From Alloascoidea africana (Eukaryota; Ascomycota; Alloascoideomycetes; Alloascoideales; Alloascoideaceae): a stretch of 64,000 nucleotides of DNA. The stretch lies in the NCBI GenBank assembly GCA_030581615.1, contig JAKTTT010000047.1:62001-126000 (forward strand). Reading direction: 5' to 3'. The notes below the pieces were generated by a model. That model searched no databases, had not been told where the DNA came from, and saw only the letters and a program-made list of their open reading frames with translations. Positions 55,084-64,000 of the stretch are shown one piece after another. Position 1 is the first letter of the stretch. Each line of letters starts with the position of its first letter. Both the position numbers and the translations under genes were made by a program.

Positions 55084-55493
55084 ATGATTATCCCCGTTCG
55101 CTGCTTTTCGTGCGGAAAGGTATGTAGTTTGTGATATATGGAGCAGTATAAAGGAATCAGAAGGATCTTACTAACGCGTTTTGGGGGTATGGGATTACAG
55201 GTGGTGGGTGATAAGTGGGAGACGTATCTTTCGTTGCTACAAGATGAGAACATGACAGAAGGGTATGACTGGACAAAACAACAGACAGCGACGCGTGGAC
55301 TCTAACTCTTAATAGTGATGCTCTTGATAAACTGGGATTGAAGCGGTACTGCTGTCGCAGAATGGTGGTATGTTCTTGTTTTCTTGTACGCTCACGAAGA
55401 TTGTTTCTAACGGCTCGGGAAAAGCTCACGCATGTGGACTTGATTGAAAAGTTTTTACGATACAACCCTCTCGAAAAGAAAGACATCAACTAG
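55084..55493 (+). CDS. RPB10: RNA polymerase I/II/III shared subunit ABC10-beta
   Basis: Small zinc-binding subunit common to all three nuclear RNA polymerases. Four exons: 55084-55119, 55201-55262, 55316-55367 and 55425-55493. The introns are 81, 53 and 57 nt, each with a GTATGT or GTATGA donor and a CTAAC branch (CTTACTAAC, CTCTAAC, TTTCTAAC). The spliced protein is 72 aa (yeast Rpb10: 70). It runs [60 protein letters not shown] and [12 protein letters not shown]. The zinc ligands are the N-terminal CFSC and the CC of YCCRR. No long open frame reveals this gene because every exon is under 70 nt. CTG encodes the conserved Leu in DKLGLKRY, supporting the standard code. Confidence 0.97.
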
Positions 55494-55682
55494 CCCTTAT
55501 GTATTTAGAAATGGAAATGAAACTGGAACTGTTCTTTTAGCACTTTCGTCCCGTAGAGCCCGTCGCCCGTAGCGTTTTGGCGCTAAGTAAGCTTTCTCAG
55601 GTGACCTCCGCAATCATCATCCAACCACCATCCGCATCTGATTCTGATTCTGGTTTCTGTCCTCGCTTCTCAGGAGATCCCA

Positions 55683-58559
55683 ATGGCAAATCTTCGGCTT
55701 CTCCAGCGGACCTTCCGTGCGGCCCAGGTGTCAAAGTGCAATGTGCACTCCGTCACCCGTGGCATGCCCCGTTCTTCTCTGCTGATATCGTCCAGCCAGA
55801 TCGGGCCTCGCGTCCAGGTGTCGCCCCTTAGGAACCCATGCTTTCAATATCACCACCACTACGGTGCCCGCCAAATATCTTTCAGTTCGATCCCGAAATT
55901 GCTGGCCAGGGCTATAAAGGTTCCCGCAAGTGTGGGTAGTGTTGCCTTCGCCGGTGCCTCCTATGTCACCTACAAAGTTCAAGGTACGATCACGGTTCTT
56001 CTCCTGTTGCTGCCTGTTCAAAGATCATTCGAGGGAATTCTTTTTTTTTTTTCGTCTTTCCAAGACCAAAGTGGTACTAACTGGTTTTTTTTTAATACTT
56101 TTTTTTTTTCAACAGAGGCCTCGACTTATACGCAAGACCAAATCAGCAAAGTGACAGATTTCGTTTCTGATTCTTGGTCAAGTGCAAAAGACATTGTTGA
56201 TGGAATTGAGCTTCCCTCTTTTGAGTTTGACTTTGACATGTTCAAATCACAAACTGCAAATGGAGAAAATAGCAGCGGTAAGAACGCTCCCCCTCCTCCT
56301 GGAAATGATGGTCAAGGCGGTGGTGATCCATCGTCGGGTTCTGATTCGGCTGCTGCCGGTGCTACTCTTGCCGGTGCCACAGGCATGATGATGAACTCGC
56401 AAAATGACGATGAAGAATCGGAGTACGAAATGATGCATTTGACAAAACAGATGATTGAAATACGAAACATTTTGCAGAGAATAGACCAGTCTGATACTCT
56501 TCAACTTCCATCAATAGTCGTCATTGGATCGCAAAGTTCGGGCAAATCCTCTGTTTTGGAGGCAATTGTAGGCCACGAGTTTCTACCAAAGGGATCAAAT
56601 ATGGTTACCAGAAGACCTATAGAATTGACTCTTGTGAATACCCCCAACAGCGCTTCCGAATATGGCGAATTCCCTTCGCTTGGAATGACAAAGATTACAG
56701 ATTTTACACAAATTCAAAAGATTTTAACAGATCTCAACCTTTCCGTGCCACCATCCCAAACGATATCCGACGATCCGATACAACTGACCATCTATTCACC
56801 AAACATTCCAGATCTGACACTGATAGATTTGCCTGGTTACATTCAAGTCGAATCTGCAGACCAACCAGCTGCTCTTAAAAGCAAAATCAAAGAAGTTTGC
56901 GACAAGTATATCCAAGCACCAAACATCATTCTGGCAATTTCAGCTGCAGATGTCGATTTGGCAAACTCTTCGGCTCTAAGAGCAAGTCGTCTCATTGACC
57001 CACACGGTGAGAGAACCATTGGTGTTGTCACCAAAATGGATCTTGTCGATCCTACTAGAGCCTCCAGTATCCTTACAAATAAAAACTATCCTTTAAGAAT
57101 GGGTTATGTGGGAGTCGTGACCAAAACCCCTCAGAGCAGTCTTTTTCGACGTTCTTCAAACGTTGGAAAGATAATTTCGCAAAATGAACAGTCGTATTTT
57201 TCAAGACATGAGGAGTTTGACGAATTAAACGTGGGTACTATTTTACTAAGAAAAAAACTCATGAGTGTTTTGGAAAAGTCAATGGCAAATAGTCTTCAAC
57301 CAACATGTGATGCTATTAACCAGGAACTGGAGGAAGCAACCTACAGATTCAAAGTTGAGTATAATGATCGATCTTTGACACCTGAAACTTACCTAGCCGG
57401 ATCTATCGATTCCTTCAAACTGGCGTTCAAGGATTTCTCTTCTTCTTTTGGCCGTAATGAAGTTAAATCGTTGCTGCGCAGTGAATTAGATCAAAGGGTG
57501 CTCGATTTATTGGCCCAGCGCTATTGGAATAAACCAGTCGCGTCGGACCCAAAGAGTGGTCGAGAGTCTGTGGGATTGCTTGAGCCTTCCATCTCGGTAC
57601 TCCCACAAGCTTCTCCTGATGACATTTACTGGCATAGAAAGCTTGACGCTTCAACTTCAAGCCTGACTAAACTAGGCGTCGGACGGTTGTCCACAACTCT
57701 GGTAACAGATGCCCTTCTCTCGGAAATGGATAGGCTTGTTGATGTCACAACTTTCAAGGGCCATCCATTTGCTCGAAATGCAATTCAAGAGGCTGCAGCA
57801 ACAATTCTTAACCGTCGCTTCTACTCAACAGCTGATCAGGTTGAAAACTGCATCAAGCCATACAAATATGAGATTGAAATTGAGGATCGAGAATGGAATT
57901 TCTCTAGAGAACACTCTTTGAGGTTGTTGAAGGAAGAGTTGTCCCAGTGTGAGGAGGCCTTTGTCGTTTTGAAAAAGTCTATTGGAGGCAGGAAGTTGAG
58001 CCAGGTCATGTCGTTTATTGAAACTACGCGTAACCGAAGAAAAGATGATAACAGTCCGTTAACCATTAGAGAAGGATCTGATGCTTTTGGATTTAGTCAA
58101 GCTCTTCTCAGCCGAGGTCGAGAGGCCCTGTTTTTGCGAGATAGAGCAGATATCCTCAAGATGAGAATGATGGCAATCAAATCTACACAATGCAAAACTA
58201 AAGATAACAAATATTTTTGTCCTGAAATCTTCCTCGATGTTGTTGCAGACAAATTGACCCATACCGCAGTTTTGTTTTTAAACGTTGAGCTTTTGTCTGA
58301 TTTCTACTACAACTTCCCACGTGAATTGGACACACGTTTAGGAACAAGTCTGACAAAAGAACAGGTCGAAGCGTTTGCAAAAGAAGATCCAAAGATAAAG
58401 AGACACATAGAGTTGCAACAGAGGAAAGAATTACTGGAGCTTGCTTTGGAAAAAATTGAAGATGTGATTGCTTTACAGAAATCAAAGAGCAGAGCACCCG
58501 TTTCCAATATAAATAGTGAAGGTCCATTGTCAATGTCCAGGTTAAGGAATTTTCGTTGA
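55683..58559 (+). CDS. MGM1: mitochondrial inner-membrane dynamin-like GTPase
   Basis: OPA1/Mgm1 family; fuses inner membranes and shapes cristae. Exons 55683-55983 and 56116-58559 give 914 aa. The 132 nt intron has a GTACGA donor, a perfect TACTAAC branch (56075-56081) and a CAACAG acceptor. It is divisible by three and lacks stops, so an unspliced mRNA would still be translated. An Arg-rich presequence (MANLRLLQRTFRAAQ) is followed by a membrane anchor just before the splice site (VGSVAFAGASYVTYKVQ). AAAGATLAGATGMMMN resembles the rhomboid-cleavage region. G-domain motifs are G1 GSQSSGKSS, G3 DLPG (LTLIDLPGYI) and G4 TKMD. Middle and effector helices complete the protein. 190 bp downstream of RPB10. 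Confidence 0.95.
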   Translation: MANLRLLQRTFRAAQVSKCNVHSVTRGMPRSSLLISSSQIGPRVQVSPLRNPCFQYHHHYGARQISFSSIPKLLARAIKVPASVGSVAFAGASYVTYKVQGTITVLLLLLPVQRSFEGILFFFSSFQDQSGTNWFFFNTFFFSTEASTYTQDQISKVTDFVSDSWSSAKDIVDGIELPSFEFDFDMFKSQTANGENSSGKNAPPPPGNDGQGGGDPSSGSDSAAAGATLAGATGMMMNSQNDDEESEYEMMHLTKQMIEIRNILQRIDQSDTLQLPSIVVIGSQSSGKSSVLEAIVGHEFLPKGSNMVTRRPIELTLVNTPNSASEYGEFPSLGMTKITDFTQIQKILTDLNLSVPPSQTISDDPIQLTIYSPNIPDLTLIDLPGYIQVESADQPAALKSKIKEVCDKYIQAPNIILAISAADVDLANSSALRASRLIDPHGERTIGVVTKMDLVDPTRASSILTNKNYPLRMGYVGVVTKTPQSSLFRRSSNVGKIISQNEQSYFSRHEEFDELNVGTILLRKKLMSVLEKSMANSLQPTCDAINQELEEATYRFKVEYNDRSLTPETYLAGSIDSFKLAFKDFSSSFGRNEVKSLLRSELDQRVLDLLAQRYWNKPVASDPKSGRESVGLLEPSISVLPQASPDDIYWHRKLDASTSSLTKLGVGRLSTTLVTDALLSEMDRLVDVTTFKGHPFARNAIQEAAATILNRRFYSTADQVENCIKPYKYEIEIEDREWNFSREHSLRLLKEELSQCEEAFVVLKKSIGGRKLSQVMSFIETTRNRRKDDNSPLTIREGSDAFGFSQALLSRGREALFLRDRADILKMRMMAIKSTQCKTKDNKYFCPEIFLDVVADKLTHTAVLFLNVELLSDFYYNFPRELDTRLGTSLTKEQVEAFAKEDPKIKRHIELQQRKELLELALEKIEDVIALQKSKSRAPVSNINSEGPLSMSRLRNFR
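55984..56115 (+). other. in-frame, stop-free intron in MGM1
   Basis: 132 nt (44 codons) with canonical branch and acceptor signals but no stop codon in the reading frame. Retention would insert a very hydrophobic, Phe-rich peptide (TITVLLLLLPVQRS and NWFFFNTFFFS-like segments) directly after the membrane anchor. Confidence 0.8.
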
Positions 58560-58761
58560 GTAAATAGGACTACGTTTTTATTTTATCAATCCTCTTTCTT
58601 ATAAATATTTAAGTCTAAATATAATAGTAATAGCATTCTGAGGTTATAGGAAATTGAATTTTACAGGCTTTGTGGTAGACTTGTGTTGACCCACTCATGA
58701 ATCCCGCACAACCACCACGAAAACGGACTTCATTCAAGACATACGGTAACTGCAAAAATAT

Positions 58762-59659
58762 ATGGCATCAACTCAAGCTCCTTCCGATATGTTACAGGAG
58801 GACCTGAATCTCCGACTGACTCCAGACCTCTCGGATCCCTTGCTACAGACACAGATAGGCCATGTCAGCAAGATAAAAAGAAAAGAGTTTAACAATCGCA
58901 TGTTCATGAGCTTATCTGCGATATTCTATGGATGTCTATTACTGGTGTATTTCTCAGAGTAAGTGTCAAGAGGAAAAGCTTGACTATGGAAGAAAGTAAT
59001 ACATACTAAATTGTAATAGTGCTTCTCTTCTTTTACTCCTGAGGTGTTTCAGTCAACTGGCAAGTGTTCAAGAACGGGAGACAAACCCCTAACATTAAAT
59101 TGATTGCTAACAATTTTAGACCATTGTCGCTGTTTTGCCCCCTACAAATATTCATCCATACCATGAAAGAATAGTATTGCTATCTATTTTTTTGTCGAAT
59201 AGCATTTGCATGTTGAAGCATCTACTAGGAACCCCCATAACTCCAGGTCAAGAGATCTCGCAAGGGTATCTTCACGGAGGTCTCACTCTAGAAATCATTG
59301 GTGAAAGTATGGCGATAAATGTTTCGGTTTGGCTATTTTGATCAAAAATCTAACTAAATTTTGTATGCATATAAGTACCTCGGTCCAAGTTCTCATTACT
59401 GTGTTATGACATTGTACTGTTGGGAATCCAAATAGTAGCCTTTTGCGTCCGATATCCTGGAAAGCCGACAGACGCAGAAGCGGAAAATCTTGACCTGGAA
59501 GACGACGGGTATAGTGGTCAAATGTCAATTCAAAGCATCAACATTATAGATTCGGTGTATATGGGTTGGACACAAAAACGGTTATCGAGGATCTCAAGTA
59601 CTGTTAATGGCGACGATTCAAACACAATGAACATGTTAAGGATAAATAATCTGGTCTAA
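58762..59659 (+). CDS. DUF1746-family membrane protein (possible Dsc-complex subunit)
   Basis: Four exons: 58762-58958, 59020-59059, 59120-59306 and 59376-59659. The introns are 61, 60 and 69 nt, and the spliced protein is 235 aa. The second intron uses a GCAAGT donor (GC-AG type) with a GCTAAC branch. Conserved features: KRKEFNNRMFMSLSAIFYGC, the spliced junction YFSDASLLLLLLRCFSQL, a middle segment (HPYHERIVLLSIFLSNSICM), GGLTLEIIGE joined to IPRSKFSLLCYDIVLLGIQI, and an acidic tail. This order matches fungal DUF1746 proteins. From memory, S. pombe Dsc4 and S. cerevisiae Vld1/Gld1 of the Golgi/vacuole Dsc ubiquitin ligase may be relatives; that link is unsure. Three to four hydrophobic segments suggest a polytopic membrane protein. 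Spaced about 200 bp after MGM1. Confidence 0.75.
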
Positions 59660-59826
59660 GTCGTTTTCATCATCATAGAGATACATACCACTGTGCAGTA
59701 GCTTTCTTTCTGTTAAATGGTTCTCGCTTGTCTATTGTATTCCATGTATCAGGAGATTTTTCTCTTTCGAGTGCCAGGAAATATAGCACCACCACTCCAT
59801 CGAAACTCCATACTTCACAACCAGTC

Positions 59827-60836
59827 ATGCTGGGCACAATCGTCAAGACGGCTCGGCTCCGCCCTCATTCCACAACCCCTTTACTCTCTACTGTCAGAAA
59901 TAGACAACTTTTCACTGCAGCTGCTATTTCGGGCATTTCAGCACTCAGCAATCTGCTCGGTGGGAAGGATGAAGGACTTGGCTCCGATAAAAGCCCACGG
60001 CAGCATGAACCGTATTTCACAAGACCAGAACCCAACTACCCTGGACATGTACCGTTATATTGTCCTGAAAGAGTGATGCTTTTTCTAGGCAGCTCTTTTA
60101 TGGCTTTTTTTCATCCGGAAAGACCTGGTAAGTTGTGATGGATTTGTTCAATGGCTTTCTACTCACGGACTAACAAGCTCAAAAAGATATGATCGCTGCG
60201 CTTGGAGAAGCAACTGTTCAACCATTTATAGTGACCAAAATGCGTGATGCGATGCTTTCTGATCCTATCGGCCGACAACTTCTTCGTGAGAAGCCCCGTA
60301 TCACATCCACTTCGCTGAACCTAGACTATCTGAGAACGCTGCCAAAGACTACCGTTGGTGGGACATATGTCGAATGGCTGGATCGCGAAAACGTAAGTCC
60401 AGATACTAGAGCCGCAGTCCGCTACATTGACGATCCAGAGGAGGCCTATGTCATGCAAAGATATCGAGAATGCCATGATTTTTACCATGCAATTACTGGC
60501 ATGCCCGTTTTTTTGGAAGGTGAGGTAGCGCTCAAGCTATTTGAGTTTTGTCAATTTGGAATTCCAATGGCTGGATTGGGCGCTTTATTTGCACCGTTAA
60601 GGATGAAACCGAAACAGAGAAGACGGCTCCGTGACATTTATTTCCCTTGGGCTATTCAAAATGGGCTTAGGTGCAAGCCGCTTTTGAACGTTTACTGGGA
60701 AAAGGTTTTGGAAGAGGATGCGGACAAATTAAGGCAGAGTTTACAATTGGAACTCCCACCGAACATGAGAGAGCTTCGCAAAAAGGCAAGAGAAGAGGCT
60801 AAAAAAAGGAAAGCTAAAGGTGAGCAAAAGGCGTAA
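59827..60836 (+). CDS. COQ4: coenzyme Q biosynthesis protein Coq4
   Basis: Mitochondrial matrix protein that organises the CoQ synthome and was recently linked to ring decarboxylation/hydroxylation in ubiquinone synthesis. Exons 59827-60127 and 60187-60836 flank a 59 nt intron (GTAAGT donor, ACTAAC branch, AAAAG acceptor); the protein is 316 aa versus 335 in yeast. The ATG at 59827 opens a good presequence ([20 protein letters not shown]); the frame extends upstream only without ATG. Core motifs are [36 protein letters not shown] across the splice, and [19 protein letters not shown]. The zinc-binding HDxxH...E motif is present ([20 protein letters not shown]). The C-terminus is Lys-rich. 167 bp after the DUF1746 gene stop. 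Confidence 0.95.
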
Positions 60837-61369
60837 ATGCCAAATGCAAGCGATCAGCTGTTTGATGAATGATAAAAAAAGTACAGTAATGAACATTTGT
60901 AAATAGCGACTTCTAGCCTATCAAAATAAAAATTTGACCAAATCGCATTCAGAAATTTTTGCCTCGTTTTGGGGGAATATTCATTTGTGATCATAGTAGC
61001 CGCGACGAGTACACAAATCAATTTGGAGAATTCCATTTTTCACTTGAAAAAAGCGGATTAAACTGGACTGGATGCTTTCATAAGGTTTTGTTTCAGCAAT
61101 GTAGTAAAGCAGGGGCCTTTAGTTTTACATGTTTAGAGACTTTCTTAAAAACGAAATAGTGAAGAAGATAAAAGTTCACATGTCTTAGGTTTGAAGTAGA
61201 AGATTTTTCTATTCTGTGTAGTCAAAGGTGACATTTCAACAGCATGATCCTAACAAAAAAACTTCTCAACGCCTTTTGGTTCGAGACATTCTTCAAAGCC
61301 TACAAACTCAGATGTATGAGAGCACTCTGAATACAAGATCTCTACGAGAAAATGAATTCAAAAAAGAAA
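60837..61369. other. COQ4 3' flank
   Basis: 533 bp of AT-rich sequence up to the tRNA genes. No coding or RNA feature recognised. Confidence 0.6.
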
Positions 61370-61465
61370 GGGCCGAGCTGGGAATTGAACCCAGGACCAC
61401 TCGCAGTCAAGTTTGCTTAACTGTCGCTACCCAAAGCGAGTATCATACTACTAGACCACACGGCC
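61370..61465 (-). tRNA. tRNA-Pro (anticodon UGG), intron-containing, copy 1
   Basis: 96 nt including a 24 nt intron after position 37. The acceptor stem opens GGCCGTG and closes CTCGGCC plus discriminator C, with the same T6-T67 mismatch I recall for yeast tRNA-Pro(UGG). The D arm is TGGTCTAGTAGTATGATA. The anticodon stem CTCGC/GCGAG holds loop TTTGGGT. The T arm contains GGTTCAATTCC. On the minus strand a T-run (TTTCTTTTTTG) follows the 3' end as Pol III terminator. Confidence 0.96.
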
Positions 61466-61557
61466 GATTTTTGAAATAAAAATTTTATCCTTCTTTTTGA
61501 TCTAAATTTATTTTACACAACAGTAAAAATTTACAACCTTGTGAGCTTTATAAAAAA

Positions 61558-61653
61558 GGGCCGAGCTGGGAATTGAACCCAGGACCACTCGCAGTCAAGT
61601 TTGCTCAACTGTCGCTACCCAAAGCGAGTATCATACTACTAGACCACACGGCC
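61558..61653 (-). tRNA. tRNA-Pro (anticodon UGG), intron-containing, copy 2
   Basis: Identical to copy 1 except for one base inside the intron (C versus T on the plus strand). Same orientation, start-to-start spacing 188 bp. A TTTTTT terminator follows the 3' end. Short stretches of both flanks also resemble copy 1, so this is a recent tandem duplication or a pair kept alike by gene conversion. Confidence 0.96.
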
Positions 61654-63483
61654 GTTTTTTGAATTCAAAATTTTGTAAATGTTTTTGACATTAGCTTGAT
61701 TAGTAGTAATCAAGGCAATAAATATTCTGGCAAAGACATAAATGTGTCAAGTTAATGGTTTCATCTTGTTTTCCTAGTGAAAAAGTAAGAGAGTATTCCA
61801 CGACAAAGATAACAAGCTCCAGGATTGAGTGTAATGCTATATCTTATTCTCTTAATATCCCAAAACAATATAACTCATAGCACTTTTGTAGCGGGCCAGA
61901 CTAAACTTCAAATGTCTTAAATTGGAGTGTAAGCCTTGTTTTATGCCTTACTAAGGACGATAAAGTGACCCAGAATGTTTCCCCCCTGTATTGGTTTTTA
62001 ACCGTAACACTAAATCCTCTTTTTGGACCGGTCCTTGCGCATGAGTGCTAAGTTGTATCTGTGGAACAAAGGCTGTTGCTGGGTACAGCCTTCCTTTTCG
62101 CCTCTAAAGCCAAGATAGATTTCGGAGCCAAATCTATTACATTTCCTGGGGCATTCACGGCACCCTTTTCCATCCCGGGCAGGAGCTCTCTATACAATTA
62201 ATTCCGGAGGGGAAAATGGGAAAAGAACTGTTGCAACTCTTCGAGTCGAAGAAAGCACAAAACTATATAGTCACAGACTATGAATACGTACATAAGGGAG
62301 CGGCCTGGTTTGGGACAACATTGTATTCTTTCTCTTTTAAATTTATCACGTTTTTTAACATGATTTCAATTTCACCGATTAATAAGTTGGTCTTTAGTCA
62401 AGTCTTAGACACTAGAGAGACTAGATACTGAGAACTGTTCATCGCCGACAATTAAGTCAATTACGATTAAACAGATCGATCTCTGAATTTCAAATATTAT
62501 AAGAACTCGAGTTTCAGGTGTATAATATAAACCCAAGCATCTTTACAGACTAGACAGTCGAATCAATAGGCTCAATCTTGATCAGGAATAGCTTTAGCCG
62601 ACTTCATGATACTATCTTTTCAACTTGAAAAAATACCACCAAGTCTCTGATTATGAACAGAGTTAAGAACAACATCGATTTTTGCAAATTGAGAAGGAAT
62701 CGGAATTCTTGAGTCTGAGATCCATTTAGTGATGAATTCGTCGTCTTTGCTAAAGGCAAGCGTTTCCCCATTGAGAAGGTAGAATGCTGAGCTTTTAAAT
62801 GTAGTATGATGTTTCAATCCTCATCAACCATTCTGTTATATGTTATGGTTGCTACTTCGAGATAAAATCTGGTTTGCATTAATAAGATACAAATGGCAGT
62901 CTAAACTGAGCTTGGTATCAACTAGTAACGAAACCTTTCCTTTGTGTTCTAGTGGTCTGTGAGCTAAGCGAGTTTGTAGTCTTTGTATGACTCGAAGTAG
63001 CTTGCACATAGTAACCTTGTAACACATTCTATAGCTTTTAAATAGTTCTAGCATAGGTTATCAAACTAAAAGACCGTTCTTGATATATTCTGATACCACT
63101 GATTTTTCATTCGATGCAAATACTATTGCTAAAACCGCTATATAACTGAACTAAGCCACTGGCATACAAGTTCCATAAACAGATGAAAAGTAGCTAGGTA
63201 AAAAGCACATATGTTCGAAGCAGAGGAGATGGGAAGTCTAGAAATAGAAAACAAGGTGTAATATCCTAATCTTTGTTTGTCCTGGGCCAGTATTTCTCGC
63301 TTCTTTCCCAACATGTCAATTGAGGTTTAAGGATCAATGCCATAAGTCGATCATAGTTCTAGTCAATACATTCACAAGCCCTTGAAAAGAAATCACATTT
63401 ATAATAATGAGCAAAAGACATACAACAATATACCCTAGTAATAGTCGAAATCATCATCATAACAATGCCCATTCTCAAAAGAT
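61654..63483. other. AT-rich intergenic region
   Basis: 1.8 kb between the tRNA pair and the partial right-edge gene. Short open frames only (for example 62620-62817 and 62836-63054, minus). No feature supported. Confidence 0.55.
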
Positions 63484-64000
63484 CTATCGTCGCAAAAAAA
63501 ACGAGATTGGAGGAATACCAAACCTGCTATAATCGTCCTCATCAGAAGTATCACCAGCTCGAAGGTAGTAATAGTTGTTATCGCTATCGCTATCTGTATC
63601 TTGATAAGATACACCTCGAGAAATATTAGGATTATTGCGATTGGGTCGGGGTCTATAGGCAATATTAAGACGGTTTAGGGCAGTCAAAAAGAATGGGCCA
63701 TATGTCTCCCAATTCGTCGGGATAATGCTCTCTGCATTATCATCATCATAGCTATAGTAGATAATTTTGTTCGAGTTTTCTCGTTCCAAAGACCGAAGAT
63801 GAGATTCAACCATGTTGACCACTAAGGGGTACACGCTAAGTTGTTTCCACAAGAGCATACGAAGAAGTACAGGGAAAGGGGTATCTGGTACATAGATTTT
63901 CTGCAACGAGTCAAAAAGCCTTTCAAAATCTTGCTTTGAGTAGCATATCCTTAAAGCAAAAAACCTGGTGAACTCCCTTTTTGCGTTTTCACACTGATAG
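63484..64000 (-). CDS. unknown protein, C-terminal part (5' end outside window)
   Basis: An uninterrupted minus-strand frame of 171 codons enters from the right edge and ends at 63484. It has no ATG at its visible start, as expected for a truncated gene. The first ~90 residues look globular and helical (EFTRFFALRICYSKQDFERL, IYVPDTPFPVLLRMLLWKQL, YPLVVNMVESHLRSLEREN), followed by WETYGPFFLTALNRLNIAYR. The tail is acidic and Asn/Tyr/Asp-rich (DTDSDSDNNYYYL, DTSDEDDYS). The final residues (FGIPPISFFLRR) come from a T-rich stretch and could be intronic, since another open frame continues with CDDRSFENG to 63435. I do not recognise the family. Confidence 0.6.
   Translation of the reverse strand, partial: YQCENAKREFTRFFALRICYSKQDFERLFDSLQKIYVPDTPFPVLLRMLLWKQLSVYPLVVNMVESHLRSLERENSNKIIYYSYDDDNAESIIPTNWETYGPFFLTALNRLNIAYRPRPNRNNPNISRGVSYQDTDSDSDNNYYYLRAGDTSDEDDYSRFGIPPISFFLRR

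Noticed and set aside
61228-61479. 83-codon plus-strand frame containing ERAELGIEPRTTRSQ
   Set aside because: It runs through the antisense of the tRNA-Pro gene; this is a classic false protein from tRNA sequence.
62620-63054. Short minus-strand frames suggestive of a mobile-element relic
   Set aside because: No diagnostic protein motif, terminal repeat or target-site duplication could be seen.

Overview
The window is nuclear DNA of an ascomycete yeast, most likely an early-branching Saccharomycotina lineage. About 23 protein genes and two tRNA genes can be supported. Twelve of the genes are spliced, with 54-342 nt introns, GTAAGT/GTATGT/GTGAGT donors and mostly CTAAC-type branch points close to the acceptor. 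Families typical of budding yeasts (Mth1/Std1, Opi1, a Gat2-like GATA factor) sit beside families that S. cerevisiae lacks or has eroded (a four-CBS/PB1 tail-anchored protein, a pterin carbinolamine dehydratase, a DUF1746 protein). CTG falls on conserved leucines in MTH1 and RPB10, so the standard code applies. I could not fix the species.

Layout. 1-13.4 kb: a SOK1-like Tcp11-domain gene cut by the left edge, a 5.5 kb stretch without a supported gene, importin-alpha (SRP1), GWT1 and SUR2, all on the minus strand. 13.4-25 kb: a GC-rich divergent promoter, then PAL1, a Pib2-like FYVE gene and a GATA factor on the plus strand, with wide AT-rich gaps. 28-37 kb: MTH1, neutral trehalase (NTH1) and MNN10 on the minus strand. 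40-52 kb: a mitochondrial ribosomal protein candidate, the CBS-PB1 gene, a pterin dehydratase, an Mmc1-like mitochondrial membrane protein, OPI1, and two tandem bZIP-like paralogs. This block is rich in in-frame microsatellites. 52-61 kb: a compact block with intergenic gaps of about 170-230 bp: NAN1 divergent from RPB10, followed by MGM1, a DUF1746 gene and COQ4. 61-64 kb: two near-identical intron-bearing tRNA-Pro(UGG) genes and a partial unknown gene at the right edge.

How the genes relate. There is no operon-like unit. Several genes belong to nutrient signalling (SOK1, MTH1, NTH1, PIB2-like), lipid and membrane biology (SUR2, OPI1, GWT1, MGM1, COQ4) and growth machinery (NAN1, RPB10). Two shared promoters carry readable regulatory words: two inositol-type E-boxes (TCACATG) between the Mmc1-like gene and OPI1, and RRPE plus PAC-like words between NAN1 and RPB10. 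RPB10, the pterin dehydratase, the DUF1746 gene and the DNA-binding ends of both bZIP-like genes only become visible after splicing is worked out by eye. I recognised no transposon, virus-like element or CRISPR array.
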